Assembly: GCA_002328825.1 (NCBI GenBank) | Contig: DCWI01000030.1 | Location: forward strand, 1 to 24,637 | Length of the DNA stretch: 24,637 nt | Direction: 5' to 3' | DNA from: Nitrospiraceae bacterium UBA2166 | GTDB lineage: Bacteria; Nitrospirota; Nitrospiria; Nitrospirales; UBA2166 | Shown: positions 7,763 to 15,707 of the stretch, piece by piece | Layout: each line of letters begins with the position of its first letter | How positions within the stretch are numbered: the stretch's first letter is position 1 | Made by a program: the position numbers and the translations under genes | The notes under the pieces: generated by a model | Told to the model about the DNA's origin: nothing | The model's database searches: none | The model's input: only the letters and a program-made list of their open reading frames with translations

Positions 7763-8617
7763 TTAATCATAGGAATAGCCGTTTAAAAAACTAAACGGCT
7801 TCATTTTCCTACAAACTATTTCAATGTCTTCTGGTGACCATTCAATATCATTACGAGTTTTGTGCGGAGATCGAAACACAATCTGTGCACACTGTTCAGC
7901 ATAGTCTGCCGAACACTTAATCCCCAAAAACTCACACACAACATGCAACCATTGAACTGGATTATCAATCATCGCTTCATGATGAATTTCAAGGTACTCT
8001 TCCTCACTCAATTGACACCGTGCATCAGAGACAGTTTGACATTGGGAAAAGTGTTGTTCAATGACTTGCCTAAGAGTTACGGGTCCTCGTTGTAAACGTC
8101 GGCAATATTTGGTGGCAATATTGTCATAAGGATTTCTCACAACATGAAATATCTTTAGAGGAAGCCTGACAGTCGTACGTAAAATTTCAAGCAATTCGGG
8201 ATTCTCTAAAAGTCGCAAACTTGACTTTCCTCCTTTTTTGTCACCAATAACACGCAAAGTTTCGTGCCTTCCTTGCCATTGATTCTTAATTTCATAACTG
8301 TACCCCGTCGCTTTTCTCCCACGTTGCGCATGTCCTTTGGAGTTTTCCATCAAGAGATGAAAGATCTGATCTCTCGTGAAACCCGCTTGAAGGTATTTAA
8401 ATACATCAAGTTCATGAGCTAAAATGACATTAGGATGAGCATCAAGTAATGCTCCGACTAAAGATGTTCCACTCCTTGCATAACCGAGAAACATACAAAA
8501 GGTCTCTAGGTTACTAAACTTCGCACGATGCTTCATCCCTCCATATGCTGAGAAAAGATACAGGTACATGAATTCTAAAATACCGAAATCAGTGGGCCTG
8601 CGGAAAGAGGAACTCAT
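7763..8617 (-). CDS. Sulfotransferase family protein (ST-C)
   Basis: A 284-residue predicted PAPS-dependent sulfotransferase and paralogue of ST-B. The phosphosulfate loop is GYARSGTS (45-52). The 3'-phosphate motif is FHVVRNPYDNIAT (158-169 region), with Arg161 and Thr169 in the Ser position. The start used here, ATG 8617, overlaps the stop of the upstream gene in ATGA, a usual sign of translational coupling. An internal ATG at 8536 gives an N-terminus of the same length as ST-B and has GGAGGG touching it. The first 28 residues may therefore be untranslated. The stop lies 94 bases before ST-B. The acceptor is unknown; the exporter genes nearby point to a surface glycan. Confidence 0.85.
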   Translation of the reverse strand: MSSSFRRPTDFGILEFMYLYLFSAYGGMKHRAKFSNLETFCMFLGYARSGTSLVGALLDAHPNVILAHELDVFKYLQAGFTRDQIFHLLMENSKGHAQRGRKATGYSYEIKNQWQGRHETLRVIGDKKGGKSSLRLLENPELLEILRTTVRLPLKIFHVVRNPYDNIATKYCRRLQRGPVTLRQVIEQHFSQCQTVSDARCQLSEEEYLEIHHEAMIDNPVQWLHVVCEFLGIKCSADYAEQCAQIVFRSPHKTRNDIEWSPEDIEIVCRKMKPFSFLNGYSYD

Positions 8618-9426
8618 CGCTGATGAAACATCGCCACATACCGTTCTTCAAACAACTCAGTTGCAAATCGATAGAGCTCTGCATCAAGGAATGTATAGGA
8701 TTTAATCAAGGCCATCGTCTCGCGAGAAAGTGTTTCTTCCGTAAGTGATGGATCCCGCAGTGCATTTAGATGGGGGACATCCATCGTAGTTGTCCATCCA
8801 AACGTAGCCAGCAAAAGCTTCATCGACTCCGCAAATTTCTCTGTAATACCTACAAACTCAAATGATGCAAGCCGTTGCTTAGCTTTAGCAAGCAATTCAT
8901 CATCACTCATGGTTGTTGGTGCATAGGAAAGCAACTTTGCCTGTTTTGGAAGAATTTCTTCGCCATCATCATCGTAATATTTTTTTGTGAGGTCAAAATC
9001 CATCGCAAGATTACGTACTTGAAAGTTGGTGATCAAACGCCGTGTCGGAGGAAAAGAGAGAAAATCATCAATAGTCACTTTGGGATCAAGAAATCGTTCA
9101 TAACCTACTGATTTTCTGAGACGATTCCGCATCAAGTTTTTAAACCGTGATATCGTTCGACTAACCGGTTCTCTAATCATCGTAATAACTCGGGGTGACT
9201 CCGGAAGCAATGAGATGAGCGTATGCCCAAGGTGACCCGCAAACAATGAGTAAGTCAAAAGTTCATTTTTGTCGCGCTGCACAACATTGGCAAGTTCATG
9301 CATGTAAGAGAACGGTGCAATATGATCTTTTGGAAACTGTTCCTCAATAATAGACCGCAACGAGGTCCCAGCCGTCTTTGGAATATGAAGAAAGTAAGTC
9401 TGCATTTTTTCAACTTTAGCGTGCAT
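8614..9426 (-). CDS. Sulfotransferase, Sulfotransfer_2-like (ST-D)
   Basis: A 270-residue protein of the carbohydrate-sulfotransferase-like type. The phosphosulfate loop is FLHIPKTAGTSLR (12-24). The 3'-phosphate motif is RVITMIREPVSRTIS (79-93), with Arg85 and Ser93 as expected. PTRRLITNFQVRNLA and RLASFEFVGITEKF are shared with ST-E, its neighbour and paralogue. The start at ATG 9426 gives an N-terminus similar in length to ST-E; a shorter option is ATG 9405. Upstream lies a 173-base gap with a possible promoter, so this may be the first gene of a string ST-D, ST-C, ST-B, wzm, wzt, ST-A. Family members from animals act on glycosaminoglycans, but the acceptor here is unknown. Confidence 0.85.
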   Translation of the reverse strand: MHAKVEKMQTYFLHIPKTAGTSLRSIIEEQFPKDHIAPFSYMHELANVVQRDKNELLTYSLFAGHLGHTLISLLPESPRVITMIREPVSRTISRFKNLMRNRLRKSVGYERFLDPKVTIDDFLSFPPTRRLITNFQVRNLAMDFDLTKKYYDDDGEEILPKQAKLLSYAPTTMSDDELLAKAKQRLASFEFVGITEKFAESMKLLLATFGWTTTMDVPHLNALRDPSLTEETLSRETMALIKSYTFLDAELYRFATELFEERYVAMFHQR

Positions 9427-9462
9427 CAGTCTTTATGGCTCCAAGCTACCGTGCGACTCTAC

Positions 9463-9491
9463 TTTGTAGCATGGTCGATAGAGTTGTTCAA
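9463..9491 (-). promoter_or_regulatory. Candidate promoter for the ST-D to ST-A gene string
   Basis: On the minus strand TTGAAC (plus 9486-9491), a 17-base spacer and TACAAA (plus 9463-9468) each match four of six consensus bases. TGC directly before the -10 makes it an extended -10. The implied transcript would start about 30 bases before the ATG of ST-D. It lies in the only sizeable gap (9427-9599) within this run of minus-strand genes. Confidence 0.35.
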
Positions 9492-9599
9492 ATACACTTT
9501 CACAGGTTACGGCAATACTACCCAATAGTAGAACGTGAGAATAGCAAAACATCGAGGTGTCTTCAGGTATGTAAAAATTCAAGTCTCACAAAAACGCTA

Positions 9600-10418
9600 T
9601 CATGGATGTAAGGGGAAGTGCTTTGAGAAATTAGATTTAAATATTTCAGTTGCAAACTTATACAACTCGGCATCAAGCAATGTACACTCCTGTATATCAG
9701 CAATGGTTTGCTTCGAGAGGAGAGAGTTTAGCCCTAATGACGGAGACGAAACATTGAGGAAGGGAGCATTCATCGTAATTTCCCACCCAAAAGTAGAACA
9801 CAAAAGTTCAAGCGATTCTCTAAACCTCTCGGTAATTCCAACAAATTCAAACGACGCCAATCGTCGTTTGGCCGTAGCCAACAACTCTCGATCACTTAAG
9901 CCAGGGGATGTATAGGCGAAGAGCTTGTTCATCTTCGGCATAAGAGGGTTTCCATCAAAATCCGTGTAGGTTTTGGTTAAATCAAAATCCTGTGCAAGAT
10001 TGCGAACTTGAAAATTTGTGATAAGTCGTCGTGTAGGTTCAAAGGACAAGAAATCGTTAATACTAACATCAGGATCTAAAAAACGAGCATGTCCCCACGG
10101 AACGCGTCCAGAACGTGCACACTGCTGCCTCATATAGTTAAATCGTGAAATCGTGCGTGCTACAGGTTCACGAAGCATAGTGATCACACGGGGCGGCGTT
10201 GGAAGGAGAGAGAGCAGGGTATATCCCATATGTCCAGCAATTACCGGGTAGGTAGCAAGCTCACTAACATCCCGTCGTACCACATTAGCTAACTCTTGCA
10301 TAACAGAGCAGGGACAGATTTCTTCAGGTCTAAATTGCGATTCAATAACTTTTCGAAGGGAGGTTCCAGCTGTTTTCGGAATATGGAGAAAATAGATTTG
10401 CTGCGCAACTTCACTCAT
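9600..10418 (-). CDS. Sulfotransferase, Sulfotransfer_2-like (ST-E)
   Basis: A 272-residue paralogue of ST-D. The phosphosulfate loop is FLHIPKTAGTSLR (10-22). The 3'-phosphate motif is RVITMLREPVARTIS (77-91), with Arg83 and Ser91. The two proteins align along nearly their whole length (LANVV.RD, RRLITNFQVRNLA, RLASFEFVGIT, LLDAELYKFATE). The ATG at 10418 shares its first A with the TAA of the upstream dehydrogenase (TAATG), and no Shine-Dalgarno precedes it, so translation is probably coupled to that gene. That ties a sulfotransferase directly to a secreted sugar-oxidising enzyme. The acceptor is unknown. Confidence 0.85.
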   Translation of the reverse strand: MSEVAQQIYFLHIPKTAGTSLRKVIESQFRPEEICPCSVMQELANVVRRDVSELATYPVIAGHMGYTLLSLLPTPPRVITMLREPVARTISRFNYMRQQCARSGRVPWGHARFLDPDVSINDFLSFEPTRRLITNFQVRNLAQDFDLTKTYTDFDGNPLMPKMNKLFAYTSPGLSDRELLATAKRRLASFEFVGITERFRESLELLCSTFGWEITMNAPFLNVSSPSLGLNSLLSKQTIADIQECTLLDAELYKFATEIFKSNFSKHFPLHP

Positions 10419-11830
10419 TAAAAAGATAAAATAGTTTCTTGAAATCCGACCTTTTCAAAGCACCTGCTAGTGTTAGCCTGGCAGGAAGATAAGACGATAT
10501 TCAACACTGTAGGTTCCGTCGAATTGAGAATGACAAATGATTTTTCCTTTTGAAACCCCTTCATTTTTATCACAACCCTATATTCACCTTCTGGAAGTCC
10601 AGTGAAACGATATTTCCCATTCTTTTCAGTCAAGGTCCTGTACTTGAACACCGTTATTCCAGCATTGCGTTTTTTAAGTACTACGTTTGCGCCAACCACA
10701 GCATTTTCATTTTCTTCAGCATCTACACGCGTTACCCTACCTCTGAATTCTGCTAGCTGATCACCTGATGGAGGAACGATCCGTAAGATTTCGCTAAACG
10801 TCGTATAGTAGAGATTTCCATCAGATCCAGTTTTCACATCCAATGTTCCATCAGCTTTTCCCGACACAAAATCTTCCAAGATAGCAACATGATCATAGGA
10901 TGGGGGAATAAGTTTTATTCGCTGCACCCGCCCAGTATTACAATCGGCAAAAAAAAGATCATTGCGATATTGTTCGGGAAAAGTATTGCCAGAATAAAAG
11001 TCCATTCCAGTTGGGCAAATAGATGGAGTAAAGTTAACTATAGGATCAATAAAACTTGTGTTTTCAAATCCACAGTTCCCCATGCAAATTGGCCAACCAT
11101 AATTTCCATCTTCAGTTAACAAGTTAATCTCATCATCATTCCTACCGTTCTCACTAAAAAACGCCTCTCCAGTAACGGGATGAACGGCAATACCAAAACT
11201 ATTGCGAACTCCCGACGCAAAGACGGGAGAATCAGGAGTAGGATTATTTTCAGGAATCGATCCATCTGCATTCATCCTGAGGATCTTACCCTGCACAACC
11301 TCATCGTCCTGCGCAAGATTCTGAAATCCGGTATCCCCCCTGGTTACTAATAAGGTCCTGTCGGGTAAAAACACAATCCGGCCACCATTGTGTTTGCCAT
11401 CTCCCGGCTGCCGAAGAATTTCAACTTCATCAATTCCAATCCCTTCAAAGTCACGAAACCGCGATACTACAATTTCATCTGAGGTTGGCGTGTATAGTGC
11501 ATACAGGAAGTGATTAGAAACAAAGTCAGGATCAGGCGTCAAATCAAGCAGTCCTAGGCCTCGAGCACCTCCAACATCAAATGACGTCACAACCTCAAGC
11601 GTGGTAAACGGCTCCGGTTGAAGCATTCCATCTTTAAGTACACGAATCGACCCTGTCAATAATTCAGCATAGAAGATTCTTCCATCTGGAACCACAGCAA
11701 GAGAGACTGGAATCTTAGCATCAGAAACAATGGTCTCGATCGTGAAACCGATCGGTAGCTGTGAACCCGCCTCTGAAAAAAAAAAGACAACTAGGAGTAT
11801 CGAAACACAAACGCCAATCAGACGTGACAC
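10418..11830 (-). CDS. Secreted PQQ-type sugar dehydrogenase with C-terminal carboxypeptidase-regulatory-like domain
   Basis: A predicted exported six-bladed propeller enzyme of the glucose/sorbosone dehydrogenase family, which oxidises sugars using PQQ. I chose GTG 11830 because GAGAGG (plus 11837-11842) sits six bases upstream. The resulting N-terminus is a clean signal peptide (SRLIG, then a hydrophobic core, then EAGS). A TTG at 11848 would make the ribosome site coding. Family marks are DGKHNGGRIVF with the likely catalytic His147, QGKILRMNADG, GVRNSFGIAVHP, SENGRNDDEINLL and the NYGWP block. Residues about 361-445 form a beta-sandwich of the carboxypeptidase-regulatory type (GANVVL, NGKYRFTGLPEGEYRV). 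Activity on a sugar is inferred; some relatives have lost it. Confidence 0.87.
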   Translation of the reverse strand: MSRLIGVCVSILLVVFFFSEAGSQLPIGFTIETIVSDAKIPVSLAVVPDGRIFYAELLTGSIRVLKDGMLQPEPFTTLEVVTSFDVGGARGLGLLDLTPDPDFVSNHFLYALYTPTSDEIVVSRFRDFEGIGIDEVEILRQPGDGKHNGGRIVFLPDRTLLVTRGDTGFQNLAQDDEVVQGKILRMNADGSIPENNPTPDSPVFASGVRNSFGIAVHPVTGEAFFSENGRNDDEINLLTEDGNYGWPICMGNCGFENTSFIDPIVNFTPSICPTGMDFYSGNTFPEQYRNDLFFADCNTGRVQRIKLIPPSYDHVAILEDFVSGKADGTLDVKTGSDGNLYYTTFSEILRIVPPSGDQLAEFRGRVTRVDAEENENAVVGANVVLKKRNAGITVFKYRTLTEKNGKYRFTGLPEGEYRVVIKMKGFQKEKSFVILNSTEPTVLNIVLSSCQANTSRCFEKVGFQETILSF

Positions 11831-11836
11831 AATAAA

Positions 11837-11842
11837 CCTCTC
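11837..11842 (-). promoter_or_regulatory. Shine-Dalgarno that fixes the GTG start of the sugar dehydrogenase
   Basis: On the minus strand GAGAGG is six bases before GTG 11830. The alternative TTG at 11848 lies upstream of it and would place these bases inside the coding region. Confidence 0.7.
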
Positions 11843-11896
11843 ACACAACTACCGGCATTCCACAACTATGTAAAATTCTGGCCTGACTTTTCGTAT

Positions 11897-14653
11897 TTAG
11901 TTTCCAACAGCCGTACCCTGAATAATAGTTACATCTTGGCATGAGAAGTTAGATTGCGGGCATGTTTGCCCATCCCAAACAGACAAACGAGTCGAGATCC
12001 CAAGAATACTAATTGTATACGCAAAACCTCCAAGCACTGGGTCAGGAACAGTCAACCCCGCCTGCCCGAGAATCGTTGTCAGGGCATTTGGATCGAAAAT
12101 AAGTGAGCCAGGAGCAACTCCTGCAGTTAGTGCACCACTATTTAATACTGGTGTTGTCGAGACGACCTCTGATCCATTCTCATCCCTACCTGCAAAAGCG
12201 ATGTTTGTAGAGGAAAGATCAACCAGAACAGCCTCTTCAGACACAGTAAACGTCACTGGTGAAAAACTTGCGGTAGCCACTTTGGGATTACCAAGTACAT
12301 CAAGCCCAATAAGCACCGAGCCACTTCGTATGCCCACTCCTTGATCTGGGCGAACGGTAAAATCAAATTTCACCGTAGCCGCATTCAACCCATTCTCTGG
12401 TACACCCATAGTCGCCACACCAGCACTAATCCCATTTACAGGAACAAACTGCACTTGAGTATCATCAGTCAGCAGAAGTCCATTTGCCGCCAAGGTTATA
12501 CTGAAACTATCATCCCCCAACACAATCTCCCCCAAATTAGTGATGCCTCCTGGCACAGCCAAAATAGATTGAGAGTTTTTCGTCACATCCCCACTCGTTA
12601 CAGATGCCCGAAGAGTAAACGGATTTTTTGAACAGGACACTCCATTCGGTCCCGCAGGCACGTTACTCACAGTAAACGATCCATCGGCACGAGTCGTCAC
12701 AGGTCCAACGCCTGGAAGAGTTACCATCACACCAGCAACTGGTATTGTGGCAATATTCTGCGAACGGACGAGTCCGACCACCGTGGTACGTCGACAAGGA
12801 GCAGATGTAATCGCGGTGTGATACCACGAAAATTCAAATGGCATCGGAATGGGTCCACACTGTACCTTATCATCTAAATCATTCACCTCACCGTCTGTAT
12901 CCACGTCCACCACTGTGCACGAATTTGTAATGACCTGCAGTGCTCCACTCTGAATCCCATTAAGCATGGGTTCGTCAGCCACATCAAATCCATCAACATT
13001 ATCAAAAACAATGGTCATCATCGACCCCGCAGGGCAATTGACCTCTGTCCCACTCGGATGAAACGTTCCAACCACTGTCGAGTTCTTGGTGGATGGCACC
13101 GGAATCGGAAGCATACTTGGATTAACTTTCGTAATTGCAATCAATGGTGAACTTATTACTGGAGGCGTAAGTAGACATCCTTCGGAAAACCTTAATTTTA
13201 CGCCAGCATTATTCACCACTAACGACTCACCAAATTTCACCTGAAACACTCCCCCTCCAACATCAGCAACGGGACTAGACAGACTAGCTAAATCTACCCC
13301 TCCCGTGAGATCAAATTCTGGCAACGATATATCGCGAAATACGTTATCTACTCCCCCATTGATAAAAACTGGCAAATCATGAATCGTCAGGAACTGGCCA
13401 CTACTACCTCCACTCACAGTAGCGCCTGTTACACGCACACCAGCAAAAACGTCCGTTGCACGTGTCCCATTAAAGGTAACAGTTGTCTCCCCAGTTGCTC
13501 CCACAGGAACACTCATTTGGAATAGGCCATTGGCGTTTGTTTCTCCCGTGATGAGTCCTGTCCCAAGTTGAACACTAACCCCCGACAATGCATTCCCAGT
13601 TCCATCAAACACACGACCTCGAAAAACTGTTCCAAATGACTCGGGAGCAACAATGGAAACCCCTGTCGCACCAAAATTTGAGGCAACTGCGTCAACATCA
13701 AGCATATTAATGACATCATCTTGAATCACATCCAGACCATCAAGATATCCCACGTCACCTGCTCGCACCCCTAATCGGTTTGTCAATATGGGAACATCTA
13801 AACCATCAACCCGTCCATCATCATTAGTGTCCGCAATGCTAGCGTTGACCAATGGCACTCCTCCCTTGCCTATTTGAAGATCAAAGACAAGTGAAATTTT
13901 ATTCCCTGCAAAATCTTTCGCGAAAATCTGCAACGGAATCAGCTCGGCATCAAGAGGGGTAAAGGGAACTCGAATGGTAAAGACACCGTCACCAGCCAAA
14001 ACATCTCCCCCAGTACCATCGTCGAGAAGCCTCCCAAATTTTTCAATGCGCTTTGCTGCCCCAGGTGCACTCAAGCGATACAGTTTGACATTCCTGAGAT
14101 CACCATTTGGAAATCCTATCGTCCTATCCTCCTGAGGATCGCGAACTCTCACTGAAATCACGACGACTTGTGTCCCTCCCTGAGGATTAAGAAAACTTGG
14201 CCTTACAGTGAGTTCACTTAACACAGGAGCAGTTGCCTGATTGACAATCGAAACAATAGCGCCACGTTTAGTCTGATTTCTTTCCTGATCTGTAGCCTTC
14301 AACTTTAGAAATATACGTTCCACAACTTCAGTATCCACAATAAGTTGAGTAGTGAAACGCCCATCTTCCGATACCCTGTCAGCACCCGTGCCATCGTCAG
14401 TCAACTTAACTGTTTTCTTAACTCCACCTTTACGGCTCACTACAACCTTTACATTTTTAAGATTCAAATCAGGAGCAAACACGAGAGCTGATAGCGTGAC
14501 CACCTGTGCACCTGTACCTTGTGCAAGCACTGCAGGCTCAACGATCACATCACTCAGTGTGGGAGGCAATGCTCCGACAACGCTTGGAAAGAAACCCACC
14601 CCACATGCCACTATACAAACAAGCAAGAATTGAGCACGGCCCAAAACATTCAC
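11897..14653 (-). CDS. Large secreted multidomain protein with dockerin-like repeat and beta-sandwich modules
   Basis: A 918-residue exported protein of unknown function. GTG 14653 is chosen because AAGGAGG lies five bases upstream; it gives a typical signal peptide ending near VVGA (about residue 28). Two Ig-like modules (about 30-140 and 142-262) both carry a DDGTG-x-D-x-DG-x-F-T motif seen in bacterial anchored surface proteins. Next is a dockerin-like pair of Ca-binding loops (DTNDDGRVDGLD from 275 and DVIQDDVINMLD from 308). A carboxypeptidase-regulatory-like module (about 341-400) follows, and a second (about 645-710) lies after a further Ca-loop-like DVDTDGEVNDLDD. No sorting signal, membrane tail or catalytic motif is visible. 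The sugar dehydrogenase starts 66 bases downstream, probably co-transcribed. Confidence 0.8.
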   Translation of the reverse strand: MNVLGRAQFLLVCIVACGVGFFPSVVGALPPTLSDVIVEPAVLAQGTGAQVVTLSALVFAPDLNLKNVKVVVSRKGGVKKTVKLTDDGTGADRVSEDGRFTTQLIVDTEVVERIFLKLKATDQERNQTKRGAIVSIVNQATAPVLSELTVRPSFLNPQGGTQVVVISVRVRDPQEDRTIGFPNGDLRNVKLYRLSAPGAAKRIEKFGRLLDDGTGGDVLAGDGVFTIRVPFTPLDAELIPLQIFAKDFAGNKISLVFDLQIGKGGVPLVNASIADTNDDGRVDGLDVPILTNRLGVRAGDVGYLDGLDVIQDDVINMLDVDAVASNFGATGVSIVAPESFGTVFRGRVFDGTGNALSGVSVQLGTGLITGETNANGLFQMSVPVGATGETTVTFNGTRATDVFAGVRVTGATVSGGSSGQFLTIHDLPVFINGGVDNVFRDISLPEFDLTGGVDLASLSSPVADVGGGVFQVKFGESLVVNNAGVKLRFSEGCLLTPPVISSPLIAITKVNPSMLPIPVPSTKNSTVVGTFHPSGTEVNCPAGSMMTIVFDNVDGFDVADEPMLNGIQSGALQVITNSCTVVDVDTDGEVNDLDDKVQCGPIPMPFEFSWYHTAITSAPCRRTTVVGLVRSQNIATIPVAGVMVTLPGVGPVTTRADGSFTVSNVPAGPNGVSCSKNPFTLRASVTSGDVTKNSQSILAVPGGITNLGEIVLGDDSFSITLAANGLLLTDDTQVQFVPVNGISAGVATMGVPENGLNAATVKFDFTVRPDQGVGIRSGSVLIGLDVLGNPKVATASFSPVTFTVSEEAVLVDLSSTNIAFAGRDENGSEVVSTTPVLNSGALTAGVAPGSLIFDPNALTTILGQAGLTVPDPVLGGFAYTISILGISTRLSVWDGQTCPQSNFSCQDVTIIQGTAVGN

Positions 14654-14658
14654 GGTTT

Positions 14659-14665
14659 CCTCCTT
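14659..14665 (-). promoter_or_regulatory. Shine-Dalgarno that fixes the GTG start of the dockerin-like protein
   Basis: On the minus strand AAGGAGG lies five bases before GTG 14653. ATG codons further upstream in the same frame would make this near-perfect site coding and have no comparable site themselves. Confidence 0.75.
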
Positions 14666-14710
14666 ACTCATTAGCATCAACATAATGTGATCGACTTCCC
14701 ATCATACCAC

Positions 14711-14716
14711 ATTATA
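14711..14716 (-). promoter_or_regulatory. -10 element candidate upstream of the dockerin-like gene
   Basis: A perfect TATAAT on the minus strand lies about 57 bases before GTG 14653, in the 166-base gap after sulfotransferase ST-F. No good -35 hexamer is present at 16-18 bases, so this is weak. Confidence 0.25.
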
Positions 14717-14819
14717 TCGTACTCTCAATGTTTCTGGACCTCTTATTTAGTTAAAAAACATGTCACGGTAGGTTGGCTCTAAAAACCCGAAGATAAAATG
14801 CCTGATACGGGAGTTACTT

Positions 14820-15674
14820 TTACAAATCATAATATCCAAACCACGCGGCAGAATCAGCACACATCGACTTAATACACGTCTTCTCTTTGATGCTCATTGT
14901 AGTACGCTCTTCCTCATTATTCCTGGTCACCAGCAATTCAACTGAATCCAGCATCTGGCCTGGGAAAAACCGTTGGTAGATCCGCTGTAGATAGAGAAGA
15001 GGATCAGCAATTAGATCTTCATATCTAATAATCATGTCGAAATCCGCACACGCGATAATCTCTGCAGCTAAATAATTCCATAATCCAACTCGTCGGGTTA
15101 AATCATCTTCGATCTCAGCTAATTTACTAAGAATAGCGCGTTGTCGATCATCAGCAAATTTGAACACTGCTGAATTATGAATGATTGCGTGTCGGAGATG
15201 CGGAAAGGTTCTCTTCCACGATCCAATAGTGTAAGCAGGATGTCTTACCAGAATCACTATCACAGCCCCTGGAAACACCCTACGAATAGTTGCCAATCGT
15301 GTTAGATATGCCAGCGGGTTTTTTGTTCCCAAGACAAAATCTTCGCGGGTTACCTGTGGAACATATAAACTACGCTCCCCGTCATGCCACGTGTCGGAGA
15401 CAACAGTACTATTTACACACCTATTCTCAACTGCCTCACCACTAGCGATCTTCGTACGCCATGTCATATATAAAGAAAAAAACCCCTCTAATGATGGATC
15501 CTCGAACAAAAATGGAATTTCACGCGGCTCATTGAGAATAACAACGTTTGGAAGTTGATCGAGTAAATGTGCCATTAAACTAGTTCCACTACGTGGGATC
15601 CCCGTAACAAAAAGCATGCGTTCAGATTCTTGCACAGTCAGGGAAAAGGATGCCGATGAGTGTCGCTGTCTCAT
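14820..15674 (-). CDS. Sulfotransferase family protein (ST-F)
   Basis: A 284-residue predicted PAPS-dependent sulfotransferase. The phosphosulfate loop is GIPRSGTS (25-32), followed by a LNEPREI block. The 3'-phosphate motif is VIVILVRHPAYTIGS (138-152), with Arg144 and Ser152. It shares layout and motifs (PRSGTSL, EPREI, ENR, S.W.R, YEDL..(D/N)P) with ST-G, its upstream neighbour, 33 bases away, so the two look like an old tandem duplication. The start at ATG 15674 has no clear Shine-Dalgarno; ATG 15617, just before the phosphosulfate loop, would shorten it by 19 residues. The acceptor is unknown. Confidence 0.85.
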   Translation of the reverse strand: MRQRHSSASFSLTVQESERMLFVTGIPRSGTSLMAHLLDQLPNVVILNEPREIPFLFEDPSLEGFFSLYMTWRTKIASGEAVENRCVNSTVVSDTWHDGERSLYVPQVTREDFVLGTKNPLAYLTRLATIRRVFPGAVIVILVRHPAYTIGSWKRTFPHLRHAIIHNSAVFKFADDRQRAILSKLAEIEDDLTRRVGLWNYLAAEIIACADFDMIIRYEDLIADPLLYLQRIYQRFFPGQMLDSVELLVTRNNEEERTTMSIKEKTCIKSMCADSAAWFGYYDL

Positions 15675-15707
15675 AACACAGTTACATTACTCCAATGCAC
15701 ATCATGT

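Noticed and set aside
9535..9915. A 126-codon open frame on the plus strand
   Set aside because: It lies mostly antisense to ST-E, has no recognisable domain or Shine-Dalgarno, and reads like the shadow of a conserved gene.
14755..14820. Possible terminator after ST-F (CCCG ... CGGG then TTTTT on the minus strand)
   Set aside because: The stem is only four or five pairs with a loop of about 18 bases; too weak to call.
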